NCBI RefSeq assembly: GCF_011397635.1
Contig: NC_064753.1
Span: 25,444,322-25,508,321, forward strand
From: Epinephelus fuscoguttatus
Lineage: Eukaryota; Chordata; Actinopteri; Perciformes; Serranidae
Direction: 5' to 3'
DNA length: 64,000 nt
This document shows positions 16,001 through 31,041 of this stretch, one piece after another. The translations under genes were made by a program, and so were the position numbers. Every line of letters begins with the position of its first letter. Position 1 is the first letter of the stretch. Under the pieces are notes generated by a model. That model was not told the origin of the DNA. It saw only the letters and a program-made list of their open reading frames with translations, and made no database searches.

Positions 16001-19000
16001 GAAGCTGACTTTAAGGATGTTGCAGTTGCTTTCTATGCAACGTACCTTTAGGTTTAAAAGGGGTCAGCGAGGAAAGAACCAGAGCAGAAAGATAAGGAGG
16101 CTTGGGGACGTTTAAATCCAGATGTCACACAGGTAAACAGGGAAACATTTAAAAAGTTTAACACCTCTTTAGGAAGCCACACAGTCAAAACATGGGAGAC
16201 TGAGCAAGATTTTATATTTGGACTGCAACAGCCTTACTTTAACTAAAATAAACAATGTAACTCGACTTTAAAGGAGTTAACAGCTGCGCAAGGAATACTT
16301 CACCTGCAAAATGCCTATCTGTATATTCATTAGTCACTGCTTATTACTTTGAATTTATGAATAAACCTTCGTTTAACTCATATGCCTCCACAGTGAACAG
16401 AGAATCCAAAAAGGCAAAGTTTTCTTCACAAAATCAACATAACACATGGTAAGTAGCTGATATGCAGGTGGCGACTTGGTTTTGAAGAAAGTGACATCCT
16501 TCATTAAAGTGTCCCCTGGCAGGAAGTGAGCAGGTAATGCTAAACAGCCATAGGTACAACACTATGGGTCAGTAAAGGACATGGTTTGGTAATGATGAAA
16601 ATCAAAGACTAGAAACAAAGCAGAGAACTAAACTAATAGACAGACAGCAGCAGGAGAGGGAAATAAGGAAAAGGTAGAGCTGGACGCAGCACCCTGTTTA
16701 AATTTCATACATGCTTAATATACATATGCTAAATATACACCCTATCAATATTTCTCCTTTAAAATTCAACAGCTGACACCTTTGACCTCGCGGCATCACT
16801 GAAACCATTATAGTTATTGTGACCTGACTCTTTACAACTACAGAAGTGTTTTCGTGGCCACATGAGATGCTTACACTACAAGCAAAATATAGAAAAATAG
16901 AACATGAGCAGTTCATGAGGTTGAATCCTGTTTTATTCTAAATTAGTTGAGTTTGGTCAACACAAGAAATGCTGTATTTTATGCACATAAAAGAAAAAAA
17001 CTCAGAGAATTCACTTTCAGGCATGTTTACTTTTATATTATAATCTGGTAACTTTTGTATGGAGTCATAAAGCTCTAAACATTACTATAATTCAGACACA
17101 GAGGCATACATACTGGGACACAGTTAATGGCAACTTCATACTGGCTGACCACACAGACTTTAGATCAGTGGATCATATAGTTTAAACATCATGTTTGTAC
17201 TTTTATATAATGTACTGAATAAGGTAATGCTAACCTGTTAGCTGTGCCTCACAACTTTCCATCTGCCTCAGTCTAAAGTCTAATGAAACTGAACTCTACT
17301 CAGCCTTGCACCACATAATGATAACTCAAAAAAAATCCCTCATTCTCATTCCTTCATATGCCTGACATACAAAATAAAACTTTCTGAGCTCCTTCTGAGA
17401 ATCAGACCAGCACCACACATCCTCAGACAGACTAAGAGCAATACCAAGGGAGACTTAAAAATAGCTGATAGTCAAATATAATCTGCAGCAGCTGATGTTA
17501 ATGTGATTTATGTAATATTACTGTGTGCAACTGTGTCACACAGTGAACACAATATTTTTATCTCCACAATGCCTCATATATGTATAAGCTGCAGAGAGGC
17601 TGTTGAGTTTCAGAGTGATCCATTTCCTGGAATCATTAACCTGAACTTTAACATGTCATGTTTACAGTGCAGTACAGATATAACATGTATGTAAAATGCA
17701 ACATGTATCACATTCTCAACAAAATATTGCTGTGGAGGCAATTACTCTAATTCCAATGTTGTTGTGCATAATTAGTCTTTATTCAGGAGCTGCTTGTCAA
17801 ATACCACACTATCAGTCATGAGGTCATCGTTAAACACTACTGTAAATGGTAGCCAGACCAGAGCGAGGTAACGTTAATCAGCCGGCATCACTGACAGAGA
17901 GTTTTTCAAGTCATTAGAAATCAATTAACCTTTCATTTACAGGGATTTTTTTTAAAAGGGGAAAGATAGATACTAAAAATCTACCACTGGAAGGGAGGCT
18001 GGTACATTTCATCTTCTCCAGCATTTCACTTTGGCGAATTTACCAGAGCTACAGAATAATGGATCGTGCTTGACTTCTGTGTATACTGTATTTCTTAAAA
18101 TACAGAAATGCCTGAAAGCTGTTACACCTCCAGGTCCTTTTGTACCCGTCACAAACTGATACAGTACTGGGACATTATGTTACTGACTAATGCTAATGAA
18201 TTCTGCTATGTCTGCGGGCTTGAAAGCAAATGCAAAATGATCTGATGAATAAGTCAACAAGTCAAACTTAAACACACTGAAACTGTTTTTAAAAAGACAC
18301 TAGAAAAGGACCGTGCCCACACCACAGCGCTGAGCTGAACTCAACTGGACTTGCCCTGGTCCATCATACTGTTACAAGTGGTAATATACCAGCATATCTA
18401 GGTGCTGGAATGTTTTTCTGCAAGATTGGAAAAGTGAAAATCAATTTGGCTAGCACAGTGGGCTGTAGGGAACAAGTGGTGCACTTAGGTAATTGAATTT
18501 ACCCCATCTACAGTCCTTTAAACATTTAGATTACACTCGTGGCATTTATTTAACATGACTATCAAAGATGTGCCATGACTGGGTGTTAAGGTGATGTGGG
18601 GCTTGTCCAGCGGAGTCCAAACCCAGACAGACAGCGTACAGAATACCTCTAGCTCAGCTCAGCAACAGTGTGAACAAGGTCAGAATGTCCTCATCTCTCA
18701 AGATGACATTATAGGGACAGGTAAACCCTATGTCCTATATGTATTAACAGATTAACAGTACATCACATGGTGTATAAACAAAGCATATTATAATATCAAT
18801 ACACACTTAAAACATTAGGGTTAAGTGCATTCTACACTTCAGATATAAATGTTAAAATTCTATAGTGTTAACATCAACTACTTTTTAAAAGCAACCACAA
18901 ATTGCATGTGGTTTATATGTTCTATATCAGAGTAACAAAAAGACTTTTCTTTTCAAAAATGAAAAAGGAAAACTAGCAGCCAAAACATCCACTTACTTGT

Positions 19001-19273
19001 CTAGGAAGTATCTTTTTTTTGACAAGTGAGGACAGACAAGAGGTATATTGAAGACATTCAAAAAGGAAAAACTTTTAAAGTTCAAATTTGTCTTCGCTGA
19101 AAAACCCAAAAAGTGAAAGTGCAGTGAAAAAGAAACAAGTGAACTGTTCCTTTAAAATGTTCTTATTGCTCACAGTCTGGTACGAAGAGAGAGAAAAACA
19201 AGCAACGTGGCAATCATTAAAACAAAAAACTGAAGACAGGACCCCCAGTGTGTGTGTTTGTGTTTGTGTATGC

Positions 19274-19306
<33 letters not shown>

Positions 19307-22300
19307 CCAGGTTGTCCCAGCTGAAAAGTTGACAAACTGTAGAAGCCGGAGAACAAAGTGAAGAAAGCTAGGGTGGGGTGGCGGGATGGATGGAGTAAGG
19401 GAGTGGTAGTAGTAGAAAGAGGAGGAGGGGGTAGAAAAGTGCTGCTGCTGTTGTTGGAGAAGAGTTCAGGTGCTTTTGTCCTCTACCTTGTACCCTGGGG
19501 TGGCTTTGTGGGAGGCAGAATGGCGCTGGTTGCCGTCTTTGCCTGGCGTGGATGTCCTGTCTTTGGCCTTGGACTTGTGTCCGCCTCCTTCCTGGCTCTC
19601 CACGTCTGATGCGTTGCCTGAAGAACTGTCCTGTTCAGAGGAAAAGAAGAGCACGGAGGAAGAGTGGAGGGTTAGGGGGGGTCTAAGAGTGATGCCCAAG
19701 AACGTATTTCCATGTAGATATCTTTGTCAAGCTTAGTAAAGGTAAATGACTCAGACATGGGACCTAGAATCCATCATGATTCAGATTTCTACCATTAAGC
19801 ATTTGTACAACTAATCCAGAATGGATGTATGATCTGACACAGATGGGCCATTATAGTAGTTGTTCATGGTCTGATGTCTTACAGATGAGTTCTTGTTCTT
19901 TTTGTCCTCCTTGCCATCCTCTGCGTCATCTGAGTCTGGTTCTGAGTCCAGCGCAGGGAGCTCTGGATCCAGTGGAGGCTCAAATAGAGCTGTGTTCAAT
20001 GGCAAGTACCGCAGCTCATTGGGGGAGTACCTGTCAAGCACATCACAATGATGCTTTAGGGCAAAACATTCAGCACAGCACTGACACATTTACATGCACA
20101 TAGTAGTCTGATTTTTGCCCCTATTCCAACAAAGACAATATTCCTACGAAGCTGTTTACATGGCTAATGAAAACAAATATTCCACTAATGTCCTTGTTTA
20201 CATGAAGCCATGTATACTCTGATTAATGTGCCCTAACATGTCGTTTATCACATCAAAATATGGAAAAGTGGAACAACTGGGGCTGCTTGTGCTATTTTGC
20301 TTCTTTATGTCAAAATTGGATTTTATCAGTTTTCCCATCAGTGGCAGACTTGTTGGACAGTGCTAACACAGCCTCCCTCTTTCATTCTTTCAACAACCTT
20401 CTTGAAAAGGTCGGCGTCGTGATATTTGTGCATTCAAAAAACCTGCTGATATCCAAGTCTTTCATGATGTTTAAAGGTGGGTAGGTTTCTCTTTTCGACT
20501 AGAAATGTGGGCTTTTCTTTTGGGCGTGCGTCTCTAACCCAGCCCCACAAACAGTTGGCTAGTTGGTTTGTGCACAACCCATCCATGATAACACACAGAG
20601 CTGACCATGAACAGGCCGTGTGTCGCAAACCGCTGTAAAAACCCTTGTTAAGACACGTATTCTCTTAAATGGAAAATGCTACATCCTGAATAAAGCCTAA
20701 TTTGCAAATGGAACATGCTGTTTACATGACTCATATCAAATTCAGAATATTGTCATATTAATAATAGTTTAATAGCAGTGTGCATGTAAACATAGTAAAT
20801 ATATAATACAGGTTAAGAGCCTATCCAGAAAACACAATTTCACTTAAGAAAAGGTACATACTTTTGGGGTTTGCTGCCTTGAATACAAAAGAGGCAAACT
20901 GTAAGCAAAATCATTTATCTCGGTATGTGAAGTACCGTTTGTAGTAGTCTTGGAACTGTCCTGGTATGAGAGCCACAGGGTAGGGCCCTGTCCTCGTCAG
21001 CTCTGGAGCCAGCACCTTGAACCTCCCCTGAGGCACCTGGATAATCTGAGGAAACACACAAAACACAATGCACGTCAAAAATTCTGAAGTTACACAAAGC
21101 TCTTTTCATCGTCTCTGTACAATCTCATTGAGCTTGCTTAAGTTTTCCTAGGTTGGACTCACATGTGTCTGGAGGTCAAAGTAAGCTCTCCTTTCTTCCA
21201 TACGCTCCCTGTTGAAGTTCATGTTGAACTCTGCAGCTTTTTTAGCTGCCTTTTTAATGTACTCAGGAACCTTGCTGGCCTCCACCTTCTGAGGGTTCTG
21301 CTGCTGCATTTGCTATAAGACAACAAAGACTGTAAGAGATATGCACACGTGTGTAGGAGGATTTTCATTAAATGTATTACAGTAAAATAAAATGCCACAG
21401 TAATGATCAACCCCAGCATATTTCTTTTAGTTTGTGTACTTACAGAGTACTCCTTAGCTATCCTCTGCCGCTCTCTCTCCTGCAGTATGACTGAATACTC
21501 CGAGTGTTTGGTGGGATACTCCTTTATCATCAGATCTATCACCTCATCACTCCGCAGAGCTGTCAGACCTGGGAACAATCAGGACATATTCTGTGCATAT
21601 TTGGACCACATCAAGCACACCGATGACTTACACATTCAAATATTATTCACAGCATAAATCTTATAAATCATGTTCCAGACTATTTGCGCTCTACTGTAAA
21701 TCCACTGTGTCAAGAGAATGTTAGGAGTTTATTTATCAACAATTCTACCTGGTCTGAGGGTGTTTAGTGTGGTACCTACCCAGAGTACACTGTGTCTCAG
21801 TGATGACATTTTGTTCACGCAGGTATAGCTTCTCTTTATGGGACAAGTCTCTCCTCTCCATGTCTACAAAGCAAGAAAACAACATCACTGGTCAAGGAAC
21901 AGCTTCATTCTTCATCAGGTCAGAATGTGAGCAAAGAAAGGTCATTACAGCAGACAAACAACTATGCATAGCTGCTACTAGGGAAGCTAGCCTATCCTTT
22001 CTCAGTGCCTATACTTATACTGTGACTGTATTCCAGTAATAATACTTGTACGTGAGCACTAGCAAACCAATAGTATTGTGTTATAGAATCAATAGAATTT
22101 TTTAAAAGGAGAATAGTAACACTTTATTCTTGAACACTTAAACAGGTATAACTGCTTCGATTTTTACTTGAGTCTTACCTGGGTACTTCCTCTTGAAGGA
22201 TGTGACTCCCAGATACTCGCTGACCTGCTCCTGCAGCATGTAATACTCTCCTGTGTCATCTGCAGGCCACTTGTACTCTGTCAGGTTCTCTGCTGGGAAA

Positions 22301-23544
22301 TATGTCAGGCTGGAAGGGGGGAGGTGGGTGGAACAGCAGGTTGAGGATAAAAAACTTGTATGAGCATTGAAGAGATGTTAGGAAGTAGCACACATAAGCA
22401 CACATAATGCAATGAGTAAACCGCATTTTAGAATAATGTATGTAAAAGGAGAACATGTGAGATTATACAGGCTACAGTTATGTCTCTTAAGTTTATCACC
22501 TCCATGTCCATACAAAGACATAACTCATCATAAAACATATTATATGATAACAACAAAATCTTGTGAGCTCTTAGGTTATTAAGACTGGCAATGCCACTTT
22601 ATTGCTCCTTACAAAGTATCAAGCCAACTTACCCAAGGTCTTGACTTGAAGTATCGCAGCTTCGAGAGCTGTCCCCTGAACCCATTCTCCTTCTCTTGGG
22701 AGGTTGGCTGCCATCATTGGACTCCTCCTCTGTAACATCCTCCTACATTGGAATATAGAAACACAATTTTTGACTTATATTTAACATTAATATAATGTGA
22801 TGTTGGCAAACTCCACAGAGCATGCCTGCGTTTACAAATGACTTTTATATGATGTGAGAGAAAAGAATAAAAGTGTAACTATAGCGTATAGTTTTGTTAA
22901 TCTCTACTTTCTCCAGGAGGCACTCTGTATTATTTGTCTAATTTCTAGTTCACCATTTCCATGGGCAGAGAAATCACTATATTCCAAAATGATTTATTGT
23001 TTGGGCAAACAGGGGAAAGAATGCTTATTAATAATGCAAAAAAAAAAAAAAAACATTATCTAGACTACAGTTATGTTGTCACTTCTGAAAATTAAAGTCC
23101 TATCTGAACGTTGTTAGTCCTTTTACAGCAAAATGAGGTGATATCTGGCTATCCATATAGAGCAGTTTATTAAGCATCAACACTGTAATCTTCTGTGGAA
23201 AAAATGACGTCACTGTCAATCAAAAATAAAATAACATAAATAATAAATAAATACTTGCAGAAACGACCGTAACAATACAAGCCATCTCAAACATTTAGCA
23301 CCCATTTGAAAACAATGGGGTGATGCTAACATCGCCATCAGTTGTCATTCATGGACGCAGGTAGCCGTTGGCTAGCTAACTAGCCGTTAGCTCAGCAAGC
23401 AACCGTGCAAAGCTCAGTGAACAAAGTTAATTATTACTGGTGTTGTTCGTGTCTGTGAAATATAAAGATCACCTTTAAGGATTGTGCTCCTGGAGTAGCG
23501 GGGTTGCTGTCGCAGGGCGGTCTGATGGGGAGCACAGCAGCCAT
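13086..23544 (-). CDS. phf10: PHD finger protein 10 (BAF45a), PBAF subunit
   Basis: A subunit of the PBAF SWI/SNF chromatin-remodelling complex that reads histone tails. Twelve coding exons on the minus strand: 23544-23473, 22742-22633, 22309-22179, 21863-21780, 21568-21444, 21312-21163, 21045-20936, 20030-19883, 19630-19487, 15565-15457, 14641-14453 and 13183-13086. All are GT-AG and in phase, totalling 1470 bp and 489 residues (human 498). Features in order are [20 protein letters not shown], a basic [13 protein letters not shown] stretch, the conserved SAY region ([18 protein letters not shown] to [10 protein letters not shown]), an acidic serine-rich linker ([17 protein letters not shown]), then two PHD fingers starting at [17 protein letters not shown] and ending at [10 protein letters not shown]. 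The tail [20 protein letters not shown] is lysine-rich. The double-PHD end identifies the long isoform. Intron 9 is 3.9 kb. The gene shares a divergent promoter region with rab4a. Confidence 0.97.
13425..14400. mobile_element. DNA-transposon-like repeat in phf10 intron 11
   Basis: The left part contains GGGGAGTAAC...AAGTAACGGCATTATGTA and the right part contains AATGGAATACATTTTAAAAG followed by TAACCCTCC. Read inward, both ends give a G-rich GGAG(G)GTTAC-type terminus followed by repeated ATTACxxAATACA words, which I recognise as a common teleost repeat. Ends and class are approximate; no coding capacity was found. Confidence 0.5.
16291..16520. mobile_element. Partial MITE, AGGAATACTTCACC family
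   Basis: Starts with AGGAATACTTCACCTGCA and continues with words (TGTATATTCATTAGTCA, GAATTTATGAA) shared with the two elements at 46440-47304 and 47735-48119. The opposite inverted end is not visible, so the copy is truncated. It lies in phf10 intron 9. Confidence 0.6.
19248..19304. repeat. (GT)n microsatellite in phf10 intron 9
   Basis: Interrupted TG repeat with about 17 uninterrupted units at its right end, about 180 bp beyond the phf10 exon 9 donor (exon ends at 19487). Confidence 0.95.
20089..20790. mobile_element. MITE with 12-bp inverted termini in phf10 intron 7
   Basis: TTTACATGCACA at 20089-20100 is repeated inverted (TGTGCATGTAAA) at 20779-20790, bounding 702 bp. Further pairing occurs inside (ACAATATTC near both ends). 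No transposase is visible. The target duplication is not clear. Confidence 0.6.
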
Positions 23545-24186
23545 ATTTCCCTAAATAAAAGCTACTGCCGTTGGGCTAGCTCACTAGCCACTTCTTCGTT
23601 TTCTTCTTCGTCGTCTTTAGTTTTGCTGGCGGAACACAAGCAAACGTTAAAGGGGCATGGCGCCACCTACTGACAGCATGACTTTAATCAACAAAAATAG
23701 CAAAAAAAGGAAAAGAAAATGAATGGATATTTATAAATGTGATATATTCTGGTTATTAAACCTCATTCGTTTAAATACTTGTTAGGTTTTGTGGCGGTTG
23801 GCGAACGTTAAGGTAACTTACATAACCGCCACCTTCTGGGCTGGAGTGTAACGTTAGGTTGGCAGTTCTCTCGCTACTTCTTATGAGTTGTGAATTGTAT
23901 TTCAGTTTTATACACAAGGCTTATATTCGTGGGTAATTTAAATATTATTTTAGGCTAAGCTTATAACAACTTACACGTAAATGAGTCTTTCGTTGGCAAC
24001 GCTCGCGCTCGGTCCGTTGGGATGGCTTTTATTTTGAAAAAAAACGTACGGGAAGTCGGAGGGGAAAATCAGCTGGAATCCGCGGAAACCATCAAGAGGA
24101 CTATTTTCCTTTACTTAGCTAGCTATCCATCTGTCAACTTCCAATTCTCCTTTCCTTCCCTGTGCTGTCAAAACGCCACACTGGCG
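23545..24186. promoter_or_regulatory. Divergent promoter region between phf10 and rab4a
   Basis: Only 642 bp separate the two opposed start codons. There is no TATA box. A GCCATATTT word next to the phf10 start resembles a YY1 site, and the phf10 5' flank is rich in CTTCTTC words. The region also joins two ancestral linkage groups. Confidence 0.65.
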
Positions 24187-27636
<3,450 letters not shown>

Positions 27637-28040
27637 TGGATGCGCGTAGTAGCACACACAGACAAGGTGAAAGGGCTGGTGTGTTTGCAGTGTGCGTACA
27701 TTATAAGATGATGTTTTGCTGTTTTATGCTGCAGAATAAGATTTTTCATTTTGAGTGTCAGAGCTTACAAGCTGGTTGGAGCGACTTGACATTCTGATCA
27801 TTGTTCTCAGCACTGTGCATCTGCTGCACTCAGCCACTCCTCATCTTTTACTCTCCTGGCTGTCACTCATCTTGTGATTTACAGACCTCAGTCTGAATAT
27901 AGATTTAGAGTGGATTTTTGTTTTTTAAATATTTAAATGCCAATGTGTCAAAAACACACAAAAGGAAGCATCTTTGGGATGTTTTCATTACAGTTCTTCT
28001 GGAAGATTTTCATTCTGGAAATCATTTATTAGTTGCTTAA

Positions 28041-28080
28041 AGATCCAGTGTAAGATTTAGGGGCATCTGTTGGCAGAAAT
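28041..28080. mobile_element. Truncated copy of the 11.2-kb MITE family
   Basis: TTAA followed by AGATCCAGTGTAAGATTTAG and GGGCATCTGTTGGCAGAAAT matches the end of the element at 11200-11544. It breaks off where the next repeat begins. Confidence 0.6.
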
Positions 28081-28082
28081 CC

Positions 28083-28365
28083 CAGCTGACATTGGGCGGG
28101 AGGCAGGGTACACCCTGGACAGGGCGCCAGACTATTGCAGGGCTGACACATAGAGACAGACCATCTAGACTCACATTCACACCTACGGCCAATTTAGAGT
28201 CACCAGTTAACCTGCATGTCTTTGGACTGTGGGAAGAAGCTGGAGTACCTGAAGAAAACCCACGCAGACATGGGTAGATACATGGATACAGGTTTGAACC
28301 TGTGGTGGGGGAGCCCTAAGCGCTGCACTATCCTAACCACTGCATCACTGTGCCAAGTTTGAGGG
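28083..28365. repeat. Teleost interspersed repeat, copy 1
   Basis: Shares long stretches with 63485-63745, including GGCAGGGTACACCCTGGACA, GGGCTGACACATAGAGACAG, CACATTCACACCTAC and GAAAACCCACGC. The two copies differ by scattered substitutions and by a gap after TCACCAG. Widely repeated in fish genomes; the superfamily is not clear from the sequence. Confidence 0.8.
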
Positions 28366-29201
28366 AGGACAGACCAGTTAAACACTGGCTCTAGATGGGA
28401 CTGTTAACGTTTTCACACACCACCTAAATTTAAATAATTTCCTAAACAACTGGGCACTTTAGTTTTTAAGAAACCTTACTCAAACCAGAGTAAATAGTCT
28501 ATTTTTGGGGACTGTTTTCAGCCGCGGGGTGTTAGTGTGTGACAATAAAAATTATAGAAAATCACCTGACTTATCCTTTAATGACGTTCACTTCATTTAC
28601 ATTATATTGGTTCGGCCAGCCTTTTGCTTGCAAACAGGAAGTAGGTCATACATCTGCAGTTCCTCCTCCGATAATGAGAAGAGTTGCTCATTGGGTCTTT
28701 AAGTCCATATTGTTGATACACCTTTACAAAATACCCCAACACGACTGCTTACAGCTGTGTTATAATATGGTATGTCTGACTGTGTGTGTGTGCATGTAAT
28801 TAGTGTGTTTCAGACGTGTTTGTGAAGACCAGAAGAAGAACAGCCACGGGGGACCCAGGGTTCAGGTTGCTATGTTGATGACTCCTCTCTGACCTTTGAC
28901 CTTTCGCACGGAATCCTCAGAACCTTTGTTGTCATGGCTGCACCTGCAGAGAGCTGAAAAGACCTCCCAGCCACGCCCCCTCTCAGAACTCTGAGCATCT
29001 CCAAGGAACCCAGAGACCGCCCACCCTCCAACATTCTGCTCCACTATTGGACCAAACCCTCCCCAGCCATCCAATCAGGGTGTGAATGACTGACATGTAT
29101 GTAACTTCTCTCTTGCTCTCTCTTTCTCACCTCTCAACTTAGTGCGTTTTAGTTTTCTTGCTTATCACTGCTCCCATCTACCTTCCATCTGGACTACTTA
29201 A

Positions 29202-29595
29202 GGGAAAAGTTTACATTTGGGAAGTGTCTTTCCTTTTGCATCCCAGTTTATCAACAAGGTATAACTTGTTAATTAGTCAGCTTCAAAAGCATTGGTAGGT
29301 AGAGTTTTGAATATTGGGGCTAGCCTGATTAGCCTGTTCCCTCTTCTTCCAGTTTTTATGCCAAGCTAAACCCAGACAAATGTACAAATTAGGCTTCACT
29401 CAACATGACAGAAATAGACTGAAGGCGTGAAAAAAAATGCAGGGGGTCTCTGGTTATCATGGAGATGACTTTAAACCTTTCAAACAACACGTCATTGTTT
29501 AATTTCTGTCAAGCGACACTTACCAAAATTATCAAGCGTCCTACCATAAATCTGGTTTAACTCTTGGCTACAAAACCAATTGTTGGGCTGTTCCT
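29202..29595. mobile_element. TTAA-flanked MITE
   Basis: About 394 bp bordered by TTAA at 29198-29201 and 29596-29599, with weak inverted ends (AGGGAAAAGTTTACATT and, inverted, AGGAACAGCCCAACAATT). The inner CTTCCAGTTTTTATGCCAAG is related to the inverse of CTTAGCATAAA-type words in the repeat at 62151-62780. Confidence 0.55.
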
Positions 29596-31041
29596 TTAAC
29601 CACATACATATTTGATACCCTCCCCCTCAATAGTACTTCTGTTTCTTCATCCATCTGCTCTGATTGCCTGTTAACTTCCTGCTGTGCTCACCTGTGTAAA
29701 ACACACCACTAAACTGACCACCCCCAACATTTTGCACTCCCTGTATCCCTTATTCCAGGCAATGCAGCTGCCAAATAACACTTCATCAGCCTACCTACCC
29801 TACCCATTGCTCGCAACCCGCCATTCTCTGATACCTGTTCACACATCTGCTTACCTGTCCACCTGCCTGTCTCTTTCCTCTGCCTCTGTGAATCTCCCTC
29901 TAACTCCTTACAGCATCTTATACACTGTACAGTGTTTCTGTATATAGAGACTGACGCATGTTTTCTCAGACAGAATAGCAGAGTATTTCATTATGAAGAG
30001 ATATTATATGTATATTAAAGTAGATATCATATCCAGTATCTGTTTTATGCTCCACTGTATTATTATCATGTTAAGCTACAATACACTGGCGACGTGTGAG
30101 CAGTATAGATGGGCAGTACTGTTTGCAGCAGTTATGTTTATTTGTAAATGGGACAAACTGACATTATGAACATATATGTGGAAAAATGCTGTTTTATCAC
30201 CGTTGATAGATTTTAAAAACGGAAATATCCTGAGCATACATTTGACTTTATGTTGGTTAATTCAAATTGTTAAGAGTGTGAAAGTTATGTCGTCTTTTAA
30301 TTTACAACGACACATTCAGCATTCACTGTTCAGTTACATGTCTCATCAGTGTGACACACTTCTTTATCCAAAGGATTCCCATTATGACTGAATACGTCTG
30401 GTCCCTCTCATTTATTAACTATGCCTGTTTACATGAATACCTCACCGATGGCTGCCGGCTGTGGGGTGATACTAACTGAATGCATTTCAAGTTTTTTATT
30501 TGTCTCCAAAGATACTTCATGTTCAGTTGAGCCACATGGAGCTCTCCACAAAAACACTTCAACTTGGGAATATTTTTCGAACATTTAGATTTAGAGGTAT
30601 GTTGAAGCATTACATGTTTTTTTTTTTTTCTAAATGTTTTTTACTTTTTGCCCCTTGACAGTTATGCATTAAACTTTTGAATCAAGCACACTTCAAACTG
30701 TAGAGATATTTTATGTAAGAATTCATCTGATAGCGGCTCTTCTGCTCCACATCAGGTTGCCGTCTTGTGTCTATGTCATCATCATGTCCTTTGTTTATTT
30801 ATGGACGTCCATTTTTCTCTTATCATTATGAATATCATGGATTTTTAATTTATTGTGTATGATAAAAGCATATGTTTTTAAAATAAAAATTACAAATATA
30901 ACGTTGTCTTTGAAAAGCACTTTTTGTGGGTCTGTTGCATTATTCATGTCTTTCTTTGAAAGGTTTTTGTAGCCTTCTAAATAATAAGTGTGATTTGGCA
31001 GAGATGAACAGAGAACGGTGAACAGATAAGTGGAAAAGTGA

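Larger units (their letters stand above)
27637..30887 (+). other. Probable rab4a 3' untranslated region and poly(A) signal
   Basis: No other exon was found between the rab4a stop and the AATAAA at 30882-30887, which is followed by T-rich and GT-rich DNA (AACGTTGTCTTTG...TTTTTGTGGGTCTG). A 3.2-kb 3' untranslated region is therefore likely, though earlier sites cannot be excluded. The stretch holds three repeats: 28041-28080, 28083-28365 and 29202-29595. Confidence 0.5.

Noticed and set aside
24022-24186. Upstream in-frame ATG for rab4a
   Set aside because: Adds residues unlike Rab4; MSESYDFLFK from 24187 matches the known N-terminus.
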